From: Mobilicoccus caccae
Lineage (GTDB): Bacteria > Actinomycetota > Actinomycetes > Actinomycetales > Dermatophilaceae
Direction of reading: 5' to 3'
DNA: 64,000 bases
Assembly (NCBI RefSeq): GCF_030161635.1
Contig: NZ_BSUO01000001.1
Coordinates: 4,259,199 to 4,323,198 of the forward strand
A program made the translations under genes and the position numbers. Of the stretch, positions 52,348 to 60,390 are shown piece by piece (within the stretch, counting starts at the first letter, position 1; every line of letters begins with the position of its first letter). The notes under the pieces were generated by a model. That model did not search any database. It was not told the DNA's origin and worked only from the letters and a program-made list of their open reading frames with translations.

Positions 52348-54819
52348 GTGGGTGATCCAGCCGCGCGCTTCGACCTCGACCGCATCGGGGCCGGTCTGCC
52401 CTTCGCCGCCGCCGTCGGCGACCTGGAGGACGCGCTGAGTGCCGGTGCGGTGGTCATCGAGGCGCCGCCGGGCACCGGCAAGACGACGCTCGTGCCCCCG
52501 GTGGTGGCCAACGCCGTCCCCGGACGGGTCGTCCTCACCCAGCCCCGGCGGATCGCCGCCGGTGCCGCGGCGCGGCGGCTCGCGAGCCTCACCGGGACGC
52601 GCGTCGGCGACCTCGTCGGCATCACGATCCGGGGCCGCCACGAGGTCGGCCCCGCCACGCGGATCGAGATCGTCACCCCCGGAGTCCTCCTGCGGCGCCT
52701 CATCGGCGATCCCGCGCTGACCGGCGTCGATGCCGTCGTGCTCGACGAGGTGCACGAACGTGGCCTCGACACCGACCTGCTCGTCGGGATGCTCGCCGAG
52801 GTGCGCGCGCTGCGGGACGACCTGACGCTCGTCGCGATGTCCGCCACCCTCGACGACCGGCTCGCCGACGTGCTGGGCGCCCGGGTGGTCCGCGCCGAGC
52901 ACGTCCTGCATCCGCTCGAGGTCGACTGGGCACCGCCACCCGGCCCGTTCGCCGACACCCGGGGGCTCGCCCGCGACTTCGTCGACCACGTCGTCGCCGT
53001 GACCCTCGACGCCTGGGAGCGCACGCCGGCCGCCGGTGACGCCCTGGTGTTCATGCCGGCGGTCGCCGACGTCGAGCACGTGGCGCGCGGCCTGCGACCC
53101 CGCCTGCCCGGAGTCGACGTCCTCGAACTCCACGGCCGCCTCCCGCTCGCCGACCAGGACCGGGTCACCGCCGGACGCGGCGAGGGCGACCCGCCGCGCG
53201 TCGTCGTCACGACCGCCCTGGCCGAATCGAGCCTCACGGTGCCCGGGGTACGGCTCGTCGTCGACGCCGGGCTGTCGCGGGAGCCGCGCCGAGACGCCGC
53301 CCGGGCGATGAGCGGCCTGGTCACCGTGCGTTGCTCGCGCGACGCGGCCATCCAGCGCGCCGGCCGCGCGGCGCGCGAGGGTCCGGGACGGGTGGTGCGC
53401 TGCTACGACCGGCACACCTTCGGCGCGATGCCCGCCCACGTCACGCCCGAGGTCGCCGTCGCCGACCTCACCGCCGCCGCGCTGACCCTCGCCGCCTGGG
53501 GCGCACCCGCCGGAGTCGGTCTCCCGCTGCCCGACCCGCTGTCGGGACCGGCTCTGACCGACGCGCTGCGCATCCTCACCGACCTCGGCGCGATCGACGA
53601 CGACGGCCGGATCACCGACGAGGGCCGCCGCCTGGTCGCGCTTCCCACCGACCCCCGGCTCGCGCGCGCCCTCCTCGCCCCCGAGGTCGGGACGGCCGCA
53701 GCGGCCGAGGTCGTCGCCATGCTCGGTGACGACCTGCGCCCCGAGGGTGCGGATCTCGAACGGCTGCTGACGGCCCTGCGCTCCGGGCGGCACCCGGCGG
53801 TCGGTCGGTGGCGTCGGGAGCGTGATCGACTGCGCCGCATCGCCTCCGGCATCGCCGATCCGTCGAGCGCCCCCGACGGACACACGCCGGTGGGGGCCGT
53901 CGTGGCCCTCGCCCAGCCCGGGTGGATCGCGCGGCGCAGCGGGGAGTCCTACCTGCTGGCCACGGGGACGCGCGCCGCACTGCCTCCGGGGAGTTCGCTG
54001 GCCGGTCACGCGTGGCTGGCGGTCGCCGACGTCGCCCGGGCGCAGGGGAGGGCGACCGCCGACAGCGGAGCGATGATCCGTGCGGCCGCGCCGTTGACCG
54101 AGGACGGTGCGCTGCGGGCCGGCAGCCACCTGGTGGCGGACGAGGAGCGGTGTCTCCTCGACGGCGGCAAGGTGGTCGCCCGCCGGATCCGCCGCCTCGG
54201 GGCGATCGAGCTGAGCACCACCCCGACTCCGCCCTCGCCCGCGGCCGTGGAGGCCCTGTGGCGCGAGGTGCTGCAGCGCGACGGGATCGACGTGCTGCGA
54301 CCGAGCCGCGCCGGGGTGGCCTTCCGCCGCCGCCTCGCGTTTCTGCACCACCACCTGGGCGCTCCGTGGCCCGACGTCTCCGACGCGGCCCTCGCGGCAG
54401 CGCCGGAGTCGTGGTTCGACCTCACGGTCACCCGCGTCGACGCCGTCGACCTCGCCGTCCGGCTACAGGCCCTCCTGCCGTGGCCGCAGGCGGCCCGCCT
54501 CGACGAACTCGCGCCCACCCACCTGGTCCTGGCCGGCGGCACGCGGGCCCGGGTCGAGTACCCGGTCGATCCGTCCGCCGAACGCCCCGTCGTGGCCGTG
54601 CGACTGCAGGCGTGCTTCGGGCAGGTGCGCACCCCTGTGCTCGCCGACGGCCGTGCCCCGGTCGTGTTCCACCTGCTGTCACCGGCCGGGAGGCCGCTGG
54701 CGATCACCGACGACCTCGCCTCGTTCTGGGCCGGACCGTATGCGCACGTCCGCGCCGAGATGCGTGGCCGATACCCCAAACACGCTTGGCCGCAAGACCC
54801 TTCGCGCGAGCATCCCTGA
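52348..54819 (+). CDS. hrpB: HrpB-type ATP-dependent helicase
   Basis: 823 aa, the usual size. Motif I is PPGTGKTT (Lys45), motif II DEVHERGLDTDLL, motif III SATLDDR, and motif VI is in CSRDAAIQRAGRAARE; the C-terminal half has the helical DEAH/RHA and HrpB_C domains (LRRLAFLHHHLG, WFDLTVTRVDAVDL). It should unwind RNA using ATP; its cellular role is poorly known. GTG 52348 has no strong ribosome site and follows DUF3817 closely. Confidence 0.93.
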   Translation: MGDPAARFDLDRIGAGLPFAAAVGDLEDALSAGAVVIEAPPGTGKTTLVPPVVANAVPGRVVLTQPRRIAAGAAARRLASLTGTRVGDLVGITIRGRHEVGPATRIEIVTPGVLLRRLIGDPALTGVDAVVLDEVHERGLDTDLLVGMLAEVRALRDDLTLVAMSATLDDRLADVLGARVVRAEHVLHPLEVDWAPPPGPFADTRGLARDFVDHVVAVTLDAWERTPAAGDALVFMPAVADVEHVARGLRPRLPGVDVLELHGRLPLADQDRVTAGRGEGDPPRVVVTTALAESSLTVPGVRLVVDAGLSREPRRDAARAMSGLVTVRCSRDAAIQRAGRAAREGPGRVVRCYDRHTFGAMPAHVTPEVAVADLTAAALTLAAWGAPAGVGLPLPDPLSGPALTDALRILTDLGAIDDDGRITDEGRRLVALPTDPRLARALLAPEVGTAAAAEVVAMLGDDLRPEGADLERLLTALRSGRHPAVGRWRRERDRLRRIASGIADPSSAPDGHTPVGAVVALAQPGWIARRSGESYLLATGTRAALPPGSSLAGHAWLAVADVARAQGRATADSGAMIRAAAPLTEDGALRAGSHLVADEERCLLDGGKVVARRIRRLGAIELSTTPTPPSPAAVEALWREVLQRDGIDVLRPSRAGVAFRRRLAFLHHHLGAPWPDVSDAALAAAPESWFDLTVTRVDAVDLAVRLQALLPWPQAARLDELAPTHLVLAGGTRARVEYPVDPSAERPVVAVRLQACFGQVRTPVLADGRAPVVFHLLSPAGRPLAITDDLASFWAGPYAHVRAEMRGRYPKHAWPQDPSREHP

Positions 54820-54826
54820 GAATCAG

Positions 54827-54869
54827 GTCGGACGTCCGACTGTTGTGCCCGTGGGCGCTGGCGTAGGTT
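54827..54869 (+). promoter_or_regulatory. Promoter with 14-bp palindrome before first A-T-TE gene
   Basis: The palindrome GTCGGACGTCCGAC (54827-54840) lies next to TGTTGT (54841-54846), 17 nt, and TAGGTT (54864-54869). Transcription would begin near GTG 54876, leaving a 33-nt leader before the better start ATG 54909. The palindrome is a candidate repressor or activator site. Confidence 0.45.
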
Positions 54870-54908
54870 CCGGTAGTGGGTCTACCTTCGATGCTCGGGG
54901 GAGAACAC

Positions 54909-57461
54909 ATGATGAACGCACGCAGGGGAACCAGGCTCGCTCCGCTCACGGCGAACGATGCCGCGGGCGGTGTACTCGAGCGATTCGCGACGGTGCTCAC
55001 CGCGCTGCCCGACGAGGTGGCCGTGGCCGACTCCGACGGCGACATGACCTTAGCGCAGCTGGCCGATGAGGCGGCGGCGGTCAAGGCCGCGGTCGTCGCC
55101 CACACCATGCCCGACGACCCGGTGGCGATCGTGTTCGCGCACCGACGGGACGCCGTGGCGTCGATCCTCGGGGTGCTGGCCTCGGGGCGGCCTCTGCTCG
55201 TCCTCGACCACCGCACCCCGACCCCACGCCTGAAGCAGCTGTGCGACAGGGTGGAGGCCGCCACCGTGCTCGCCGGCGCCGACCAGCTCGAGGTGGCCGG
55301 CGCCCTCGGCCGCCCGGTCATCGGCCCCGACGCGATCGTGCCCACCGCGCGCGAGAGGTTGTTCGAGGAGCTGCCCGACCCGGCGCGACCCGCGATCCTC
55401 GCCTTCACCTCCGGCTCCACGGGCACGCCCAAGGTCGTCGTCAACGACTCCCGGATGCTCGTCTCCGACGCCTGGCGCAACTCGGCGGCCACCGGCTGCT
55501 ACGACGCCGACGACGTCATCGCCCACACCCTGCCCATGGCCTTCCACGCCGGTCTCATGGTGACCGTCGCCGGTCTCGTCGTCGGCTCCACGATGCGCCT
55601 GTTCGACACGCGCGCCCGCGGCATCGCCGGCCTCCCGGCCTGGATCGAGTCCGTCGGGGCGAGCGTCATGCACACCAGCCCGGCCATCCTCCGGGCCTTC
55701 GTCGGCGCCGGGCCGACGCCCGAGCAGCTCCGGTCGTTGACCACCGTCACCATCGCCGGCGAGCCCGCCCACGGCCGCGACGTCGAGGGGCTCCGGCCGC
55801 TGCTGTCGCGGCGGTGCGTCGTCCGCAACCGGTACGGCTCGTCCGAGACCGGGCTCATCGCGGAGTACGCGATCGGCCACGACCACCCGCCGCTCGCCGG
55901 ACCCCTGCCCGTGGGCAGCCCGGTGGGCCTGACCGACCTCGTCTGCGTCACCGACGACGGCACCCCCCAGCCCGAGGGCGAGCCGGGGGTCGTCGTCATC
56001 ACCCGCGACCACGTCGCCTCCGGGTACCGCGGCGACCTCACCACCACCCTCGAGGCGTTCCGCACCGAGCCCGACGGCCGACGCACCTACCGCAGCAGCG
56101 ACATCGGCGTCCTGCGCGAGGGGCGACTCACGCTCCTGGGCCGCCGCGACCACTCGATCAAGATCCGCGGCTACATGGTCGAGCCCGGTGAGGTCGACGC
56201 GGTGTTGTTCACGCTGCCCGACGTGGCGGAGGCCCTCACGGTGGGCGTGCGCGACGAGGCGGGGGAGCGCTACCGGCTCGTCTCCTACGTCGTCTCCCGG
56301 GCCGAGCGGCCGTCGGCGGCGGCGATCCGGTCCGCCCTGCGCGACCGACTCCCGGGCCACCTGGTTCCCGACGCCGTCGTGTTCCTCTCGGCCTTGCCCC
56401 GCACCGAGCGCGGCAAGCTCGACCGCTCGGCGCTGCCGGCCGCGCCGCGGGCCGACGTCGGCACCGAGCCGTGGTCGGAGTGGGAGCGACTCGTCGCCCA
56501 GGTGTGGGCGCGTGCGCTCGGCCTGGAGGAGGTCGGCCGCGACGCGGACTTCTTCGCCCTCGGCGGAGATTCGCTCGCCGCGGAGGAGGTGACGACGATG
56601 GTCGTCACCGATCTCGGCGTCGACGCCTCCGACGTCACCTCGGCGATGTTGGCGCAGGCCCCGACGGTCGCCGAGTACGCGCGCCGCCTCAAGCGCAAGC
56701 CGGAGCGGCGCAAGCAGATCGTCACGCGACTCGCCGAAGGCGGCGACCGCCCGCCGTTGTTCCTGGTCGCCGGCGGTGGCGGTCTCGGTATCGGGTTCGT
56801 CCCGGTGGTCAGGCACCTGGCCAAGGACCTGCCGGTGATCTCCTTCCACTCCCACGGCCTGGAGAGCACGGCCCTGCCGGACTGGTCGATCCCCGCCGCG
56901 GCCCGGCGCAACCTGCGGATGCTGCGCGAGATCCAACCGCACGGCCCCTACCACCTCGGCGGGCACTCCTACGGCGGGCTCGTGGCGCTCGAGATGGCTC
57001 AGCAGCTGCGCGCCGCCGGCGAAGAGGTCGCGATCCTCATCGAGCTCGACTCCTTCCCGCCCGACCCGGCCCTCATCCCGCCGCTGCGCACCGACGCCTC
57101 CTTCTACCGCAAGGTGCGGGACTGGTGCGGACTGCTCGTCACCGGCCTCGTGCCCAACCCCGGTCTGGGCCAGTACTGGCGCTTCCACGCCCAGAGCCGC
57201 GCCCTGTCCGTCCGCTACCGCACGACCCCGTACCCGGGGCGCACGGTGGTGGTCGTCGCCGACAGCGAGGACAAGGAGGCGCGGGCCGCGTGGGCACCGC
57301 ACCTGTCGGGGCCGTGGACCGGCGTCACGACGCCCGGAAACCACGTGTCGATGCTGCGTGACCCCCACGCCGCCACGCTGGCCGGGCACATCATGGATGC
57401 ATTGGACTCCGTGCGTCCGCCGCGAGAGGTCGGGGCGCCGCGGGTGGACTCGGTAGCCTGA
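54909..57461 (+). CDS. Stand-alone A-T-TE synthetase (NRPS-like), copy 1
   Basis: 850 aa: adenylation domain (about 20-520, with FTSGSTGTPKVV, RYGSSETGL and RTERGKLDR), carrier domain (FFALGGDSLAAEE, phosphopantetheine Ser555) and type I thioesterase (610-840, elbow GGHSYGG, Ser687, late His in GNHVSM). There is no condensation domain. The A4 core reads FHAG rather than FDxS, so an amino-acid substrate with the usual Asp contact is unlikely. ATG 54909 follows GGGGGAG; GTG 54876 is an alternative leaderless start. Such A-T-TE enzymes elsewhere dimerise or release aryl or keto acids. Substrate unknown. Paralogue of the synthetase at 60383-62965. Confidence 0.9.
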   Translation: MMNARRGTRLAPLTANDAAGGVLERFATVLTALPDEVAVADSDGDMTLAQLADEAAAVKAAVVAHTMPDDPVAIVFAHRRDAVASILGVLASGRPLLVLDHRTPTPRLKQLCDRVEAATVLAGADQLEVAGALGRPVIGPDAIVPTARERLFEELPDPARPAILAFTSGSTGTPKVVVNDSRMLVSDAWRNSAATGCYDADDVIAHTLPMAFHAGLMVTVAGLVVGSTMRLFDTRARGIAGLPAWIESVGASVMHTSPAILRAFVGAGPTPEQLRSLTTVTIAGEPAHGRDVEGLRPLLSRRCVVRNRYGSSETGLIAEYAIGHDHPPLAGPLPVGSPVGLTDLVCVTDDGTPQPEGEPGVVVITRDHVASGYRGDLTTTLEAFRTEPDGRRTYRSSDIGVLREGRLTLLGRRDHSIKIRGYMVEPGEVDAVLFTLPDVAEALTVGVRDEAGERYRLVSYVVSRAERPSAAAIRSALRDRLPGHLVPDAVVFLSALPRTERGKLDRSALPAAPRADVGTEPWSEWERLVAQVWARALGLEEVGRDADFFALGGDSLAAEEVTTMVVTDLGVDASDVTSAMLAQAPTVAEYARRLKRKPERRKQIVTRLAEGGDRPPLFLVAGGGGLGIGFVPVVRHLAKDLPVISFHSHGLESTALPDWSIPAAARRNLRMLREIQPHGPYHLGGHSYGGLVALEMAQQLRAAGEEVAILIELDSFPPDPALIPPLRTDASFYRKVRDWCGLLVTGLVPNPGLGQYWRFHAQSRALSVRYRTTPYPGRTVVVVADSEDKEARAAWAPHLSGPWTGVTTPGNHVSMLRDPHAATLAGHIMDALDSVRPPREVGAPRVDSVA
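57454..57459 (+). promoter_or_regulatory. -10 hexamer inside the end of the A-T-TE gene
   Basis: TAGCCT overlaps the last codons and stop of the synthetase and lies exactly 6 nt before GTG 57466 of the esterase. It suggests independent leaderless expression. Confidence 0.45.
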
Positions 57462-57465
57462 ATCG

Positions 57466-58469
57466 GTGGGTCGTCTGCTGCTGCGTCGGTGTCGCGCGCT
57501 CATGGCGGGGCTCGTCGTCGCAGCCGCCCTGATCGCGACGATGCTCGTTCCCGTGCAGCAACCCCGCATCGAAGCGGTCTCCGCCGAGCGGCCGCCGCCT
57601 CGGGTACCGCCCAAGGTCAGCCTGGACCTGCGGTACGTCGAGGGTGGTGACCCGGCGCATCGGCTCGACCTGTTCGTCCCCGGTGGTCACACCACGCCGC
57701 GGCCGCTGGTGATCTTCATCCACGGCGGGTCGTGGAGCCACGGCTCCAAGTCCGTCCTCGGTGGCGGTAGCCCGGAGCGCGTCGAGTCGTTCCGCGACAT
57801 GCTCCTCATGAACGGGTACGCCGTCGCGTCGGTGGAATACCGGTTCAGTCAGGTCGCGCGCTTTCCGGCGCAGTTGCACGACGTCAAGGCCGCCGTCCGC
57901 TACCTCCGGTCCCGCGCGGAGGAGTACCACCTCGACCCCGATCGGTTCGCGGCGGCGGGTCAGTCCGCGGGAGCACACCTGGCGCAGTTGGTGGCCTACA
58001 CCGGCGACAGCCACAACCCTCGCCTGGAGGGGGATCTCGGCGTCACGGGCTGGAGCACCGCGGTGTCCGCGCTGGTCAGTTACTACGGGCCCTCCGATCT
58101 CGCGCGGGTCGTGCCCGACCGCCTGAAGAGCCGTTGCCAGCGGGGGACCACGGCGCGGCCTCCACGCGCGGCAGGCTCATCGGTGGGGACCCGGAGGCAC
58201 CCGACATGCGCGCGCGCGTCAAGCTCGCCAACCCGCTCACGCACGTCCGGATCGGCTCACCGCCGTCGATGCTCCTGCACGGCACCCGCGACTGCATCGT
58301 GCCCGCACGCCAGTCGGCGCGGCTGTACCGTCTGCTCAGCTCCCTGGGCGTCGAGGCGGACTACCTCCCGCTGGACGCCCCGCACGGCGGCCCGAAGTTC
58401 CACACCCTCCCGGTCGTGACCACGAGGGTCCTCGACTTCCTCGACGCGCATCTCGACGTGGAGCCCTGA
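57466..58469 (+). pseudogene. Secreted/anchored esterase-lipase (alpha/beta hydrolase), frameshifted
   Basis: Corrected length 334 aa. N-terminal signal or anchor (RALMAGLVVAAALIATML), oxyanion motif IFIHGGSWSHGS, elbow AAGQSAGAH, then, in another frame, LHGTRDCIVP (Asp) and DAPHGGPKF (His). This is the carboxylesterase/BD-FAE-like family. Frame is lost between RLKS and DHGAAS; one more G in the G5 run at 58142-58146 restores it. It begins 4 nt after the synthetase and may hydrolyse the synthetase product or a precursor. Confidence 0.75.
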
Positions 58470-58513
58470 CCGCCGCCTCGACGAGCCGGCACGGTCCCGG
58501 AGAGCGGCGTCAG
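58466..58513. terminator. Possible bidirectional terminator, esterase / dehydratase
   Basis: CTGACCGCCGC (58466-58476) pairs with GCGGCGTCAG (58504-58513) with one bulged base. It lies between convergent genes and overlaps the stops. Confidence 0.45.
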
Positions 58514-60390
58514 CGCGTCGTGCGGCGTGAGGACCGGGCCTGGGCCGCCAGTCGGACGTGGGTGCCGGCTGCGCCGTAGCCCGCATAGCCGCCCTCGCGC
58601 TGCACGAGTTCGACGTAGAAGCTGCCGCCGATGGTCGTCGTGTACGCGTGCAGCAGACGGCCGTTCGCGTCCTCGTCGTACATGAGGTCGTGACGGCGCA
58701 GCGTCTCGATCAGCGTCTCGTCCAGGTCGAAGCGCGCCCGCAGGTCGTCGTAGTAGTTGTCGGGGACCTCGAGGAACTCCACACCCGCCGCCGTGGCCGC
58801 CTGCACGGCCGAGACCACGTCAGGGCAGGCGAAGGCCACCTGGTCCAGGCCGGCGCCGTCGTCGTCGCCGACGGCCAGCGCCACGCGCACCCCGCCACGG
58901 TCCGGACGGAACGGGCGGCTGCGCAGCCGGCCGGTCGGACGCATGAACTCGCTCATCGCCCCGCCCTGCAGGCCCAACACGGTGCGGTAGAAGGACTGCT
59001 CGGCCGGGTAGAGCTCCGCGGGCACGGTCGCCCCGACGTGGTCGATGCCCGACCAGTCGCCGTGGGCCACCTCCTCCGGTGTACCGGGATACCCGCTGCG
59101 CCAGTCCTGTTCGCTGCCGTCGGGGCCGCCGAGGAAGACGTGGATGCCGCTCGGGGTGTCGATCCCCGGCAGGGCGGCGGTGTAGCGGCCGCGCCGGAAG
59201 GCGACCGTCGGCCACAACAGCGCGCTCGCGCGGGTCGCCACGTCACGGACGTCGTCGACGCCGAGCGCGATGGCGCTGACGAAGGGCCGGTGACGCGGGG
59301 GTCCGGGGACGGGCAGGGTCGTCACGCAGACGTGCGCGTCGCCGTTGCGCCACCACTGCACCCCGCGGGTGGCGTGCGTGGAGACGTGGGCGAATCCCAG
59401 GCCGGTCAGGAGGGCGGTCAGGCTCGTCCCGGGATCGGTGTCGGCGAAATCGTCCTCGGTGACGGCGAATTCGACGAATCCGGCGTCGACCCGGTCCGGG
59501 ACGGGCGGCGGGTCGAACAGGTCGACGACCGGCCGGACCGGCCGGACGGGCTCGTCGCCCGCGATCCGGGCCTGGCCTCGGCTTCGCAACTGCTCCTCGA
59601 GGTGGAGCAGGGAGCGCATGCCGTCGAGGGCGTTCATCCTCGGGTCGGCGACGCGCACGACGTCGGAGAACACCTCCAGCGACAGCGGTCCGCGGTACCC
59701 GGCGTCGATCACCGCGCCCACGAGCCCGGCCACGTCGAGGTCGCCCTGCCCGGGGAAGCACCGGTAGTGCCGCGACCAGGTGAGCACGTTCATGTCCAGG
59801 CGGGGGGCGTCGGCGATCTGGAGGTAGCCGATGCGGTCTCCGGGGATGCCTGCGAGTGCGGTGGCGTCGTCGCCGCGGGAGAGCACGTGGAAGGTGTCGA
59901 CGGCGAGTGAGACGTGCGGGTGCGCGGCGCGTTCGACGGCCTCCCACGACTGCCGGACCCGGTTGACGTGGGTGCCCCAGGAGAGCGCCTCGTAGGCGAC
60001 GCTGACACCGTGCTGCGCGGCGAGTTCGCCGACGGCGTGGAGCTGTTCGGCGACCAGGTCGAGGTCGTCCACGGCGTCGTGTTGCACGCTCGAGCACGCG
60101 AGGGCGAGGTCGACGCCGAGGCGGTTCATCACCGAGAACTTGTGCTCGAGGCGGCGCAGCACCGCGGGGAAGGCCTCGGGGCGCGACCCCTCGATGTCCC
60201 GCAGCGGCTGGAAGAGGTCGATGCTCAGGCCGAGGTCGGCGCAGCGCTCGGCGATCCGGCCCGGTGACAGGTCGCTCGCGATGAGGTCGTTGTCGAAGAT
60301 CTCGACGCCGTCGAACCGCGCCGCGGCGATCGCGGCGAGCTTCTCCGGCAGCGATCCCGAGATCGAGACGGTGGCGATCGACTTACGCAT
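58510..60390 (-). CDS. Two-domain 3-dehydroshikimate dehydratase (QuiC1-like, DSD-HPPD fusion)
   Basis: 626 aa. Residues 1-285 are a xylose-isomerase-like TIM barrel with the metal set Glu134 (VAYEAL), Asp165 (AVDTFH), Gln191 (YLQIAD) and Glu239 (SLEVF), as in bacterial dehydroshikimate dehydratases that give protocatechuate (3,4-dihydroxybenzoate). Residues 300-610 are a 4-hydroxyphenylpyruvate-dioxygenase-like VOC domain; of its expected His-His-Glu triad I see His (DHVGATV) and Glu (YVELVQREG), but Gln in LDQVAF. Its ATG overlaps the end of the second A-T-TE gene by 8 nt, so the two are coupled and the product is a plausible substrate for that enzyme. No catabolic genes (pca) are nearby. 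Confidence 0.85.
   Translation of the reverse strand: MRKSIATVSISGSLPEKLAAIAAARFDGVEIFDNDLIASDLSPGRIAERCADLGLSIDLFQPLRDIEGSRPEAFPAVLRRLEHKFSVMNRLGVDLALACSSVQHDAVDDLDLVAEQLHAVGELAAQHGVSVAYEALSWGTHVNRVRQSWEAVERAAHPHVSLAVDTFHVLSRGDDATALAGIPGDRIGYLQIADAPRLDMNVLTWSRHYRCFPGQGDLDVAGLVGAVIDAGYRGPLSLEVFSDVVRVADPRMNALDGMRSLLHLEEQLRSRGQARIAGDEPVRPVRPVVDLFDPPPVPDRVDAGFVEFAVTEDDFADTDPGTSLTALLTGLGFAHVSTHATRGVQWWRNGDAHVCVTTLPVPGPPRHRPFVSAIALGVDDVRDVATRASALLWPTVAFRRGRYTAALPGIDTPSGIHVFLGGPDGSEQDWRSGYPGTPEEVAHGDWSGIDHVGATVPAELYPAEQSFYRTVLGLQGGAMSEFMRPTGRLRSRPFRPDRGGVRVALAVGDDDGAGLDQVAFACPDVVSAVQAATAAGVEFLEVPDNYYDDLRARFDLDETLIETLRRHDLMYDEDANGRLLHAYTTTIGGSFYVELVQREGGYAGYGAAGTHVRLAAQARSSRRTTR

Noticed and set aside
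55050..57614. 854-codon open frame antisense to the first A-T-TE gene
   Set aside because: Shadow of the synthetase; repetitive low-complexity translation without a ribosome site.
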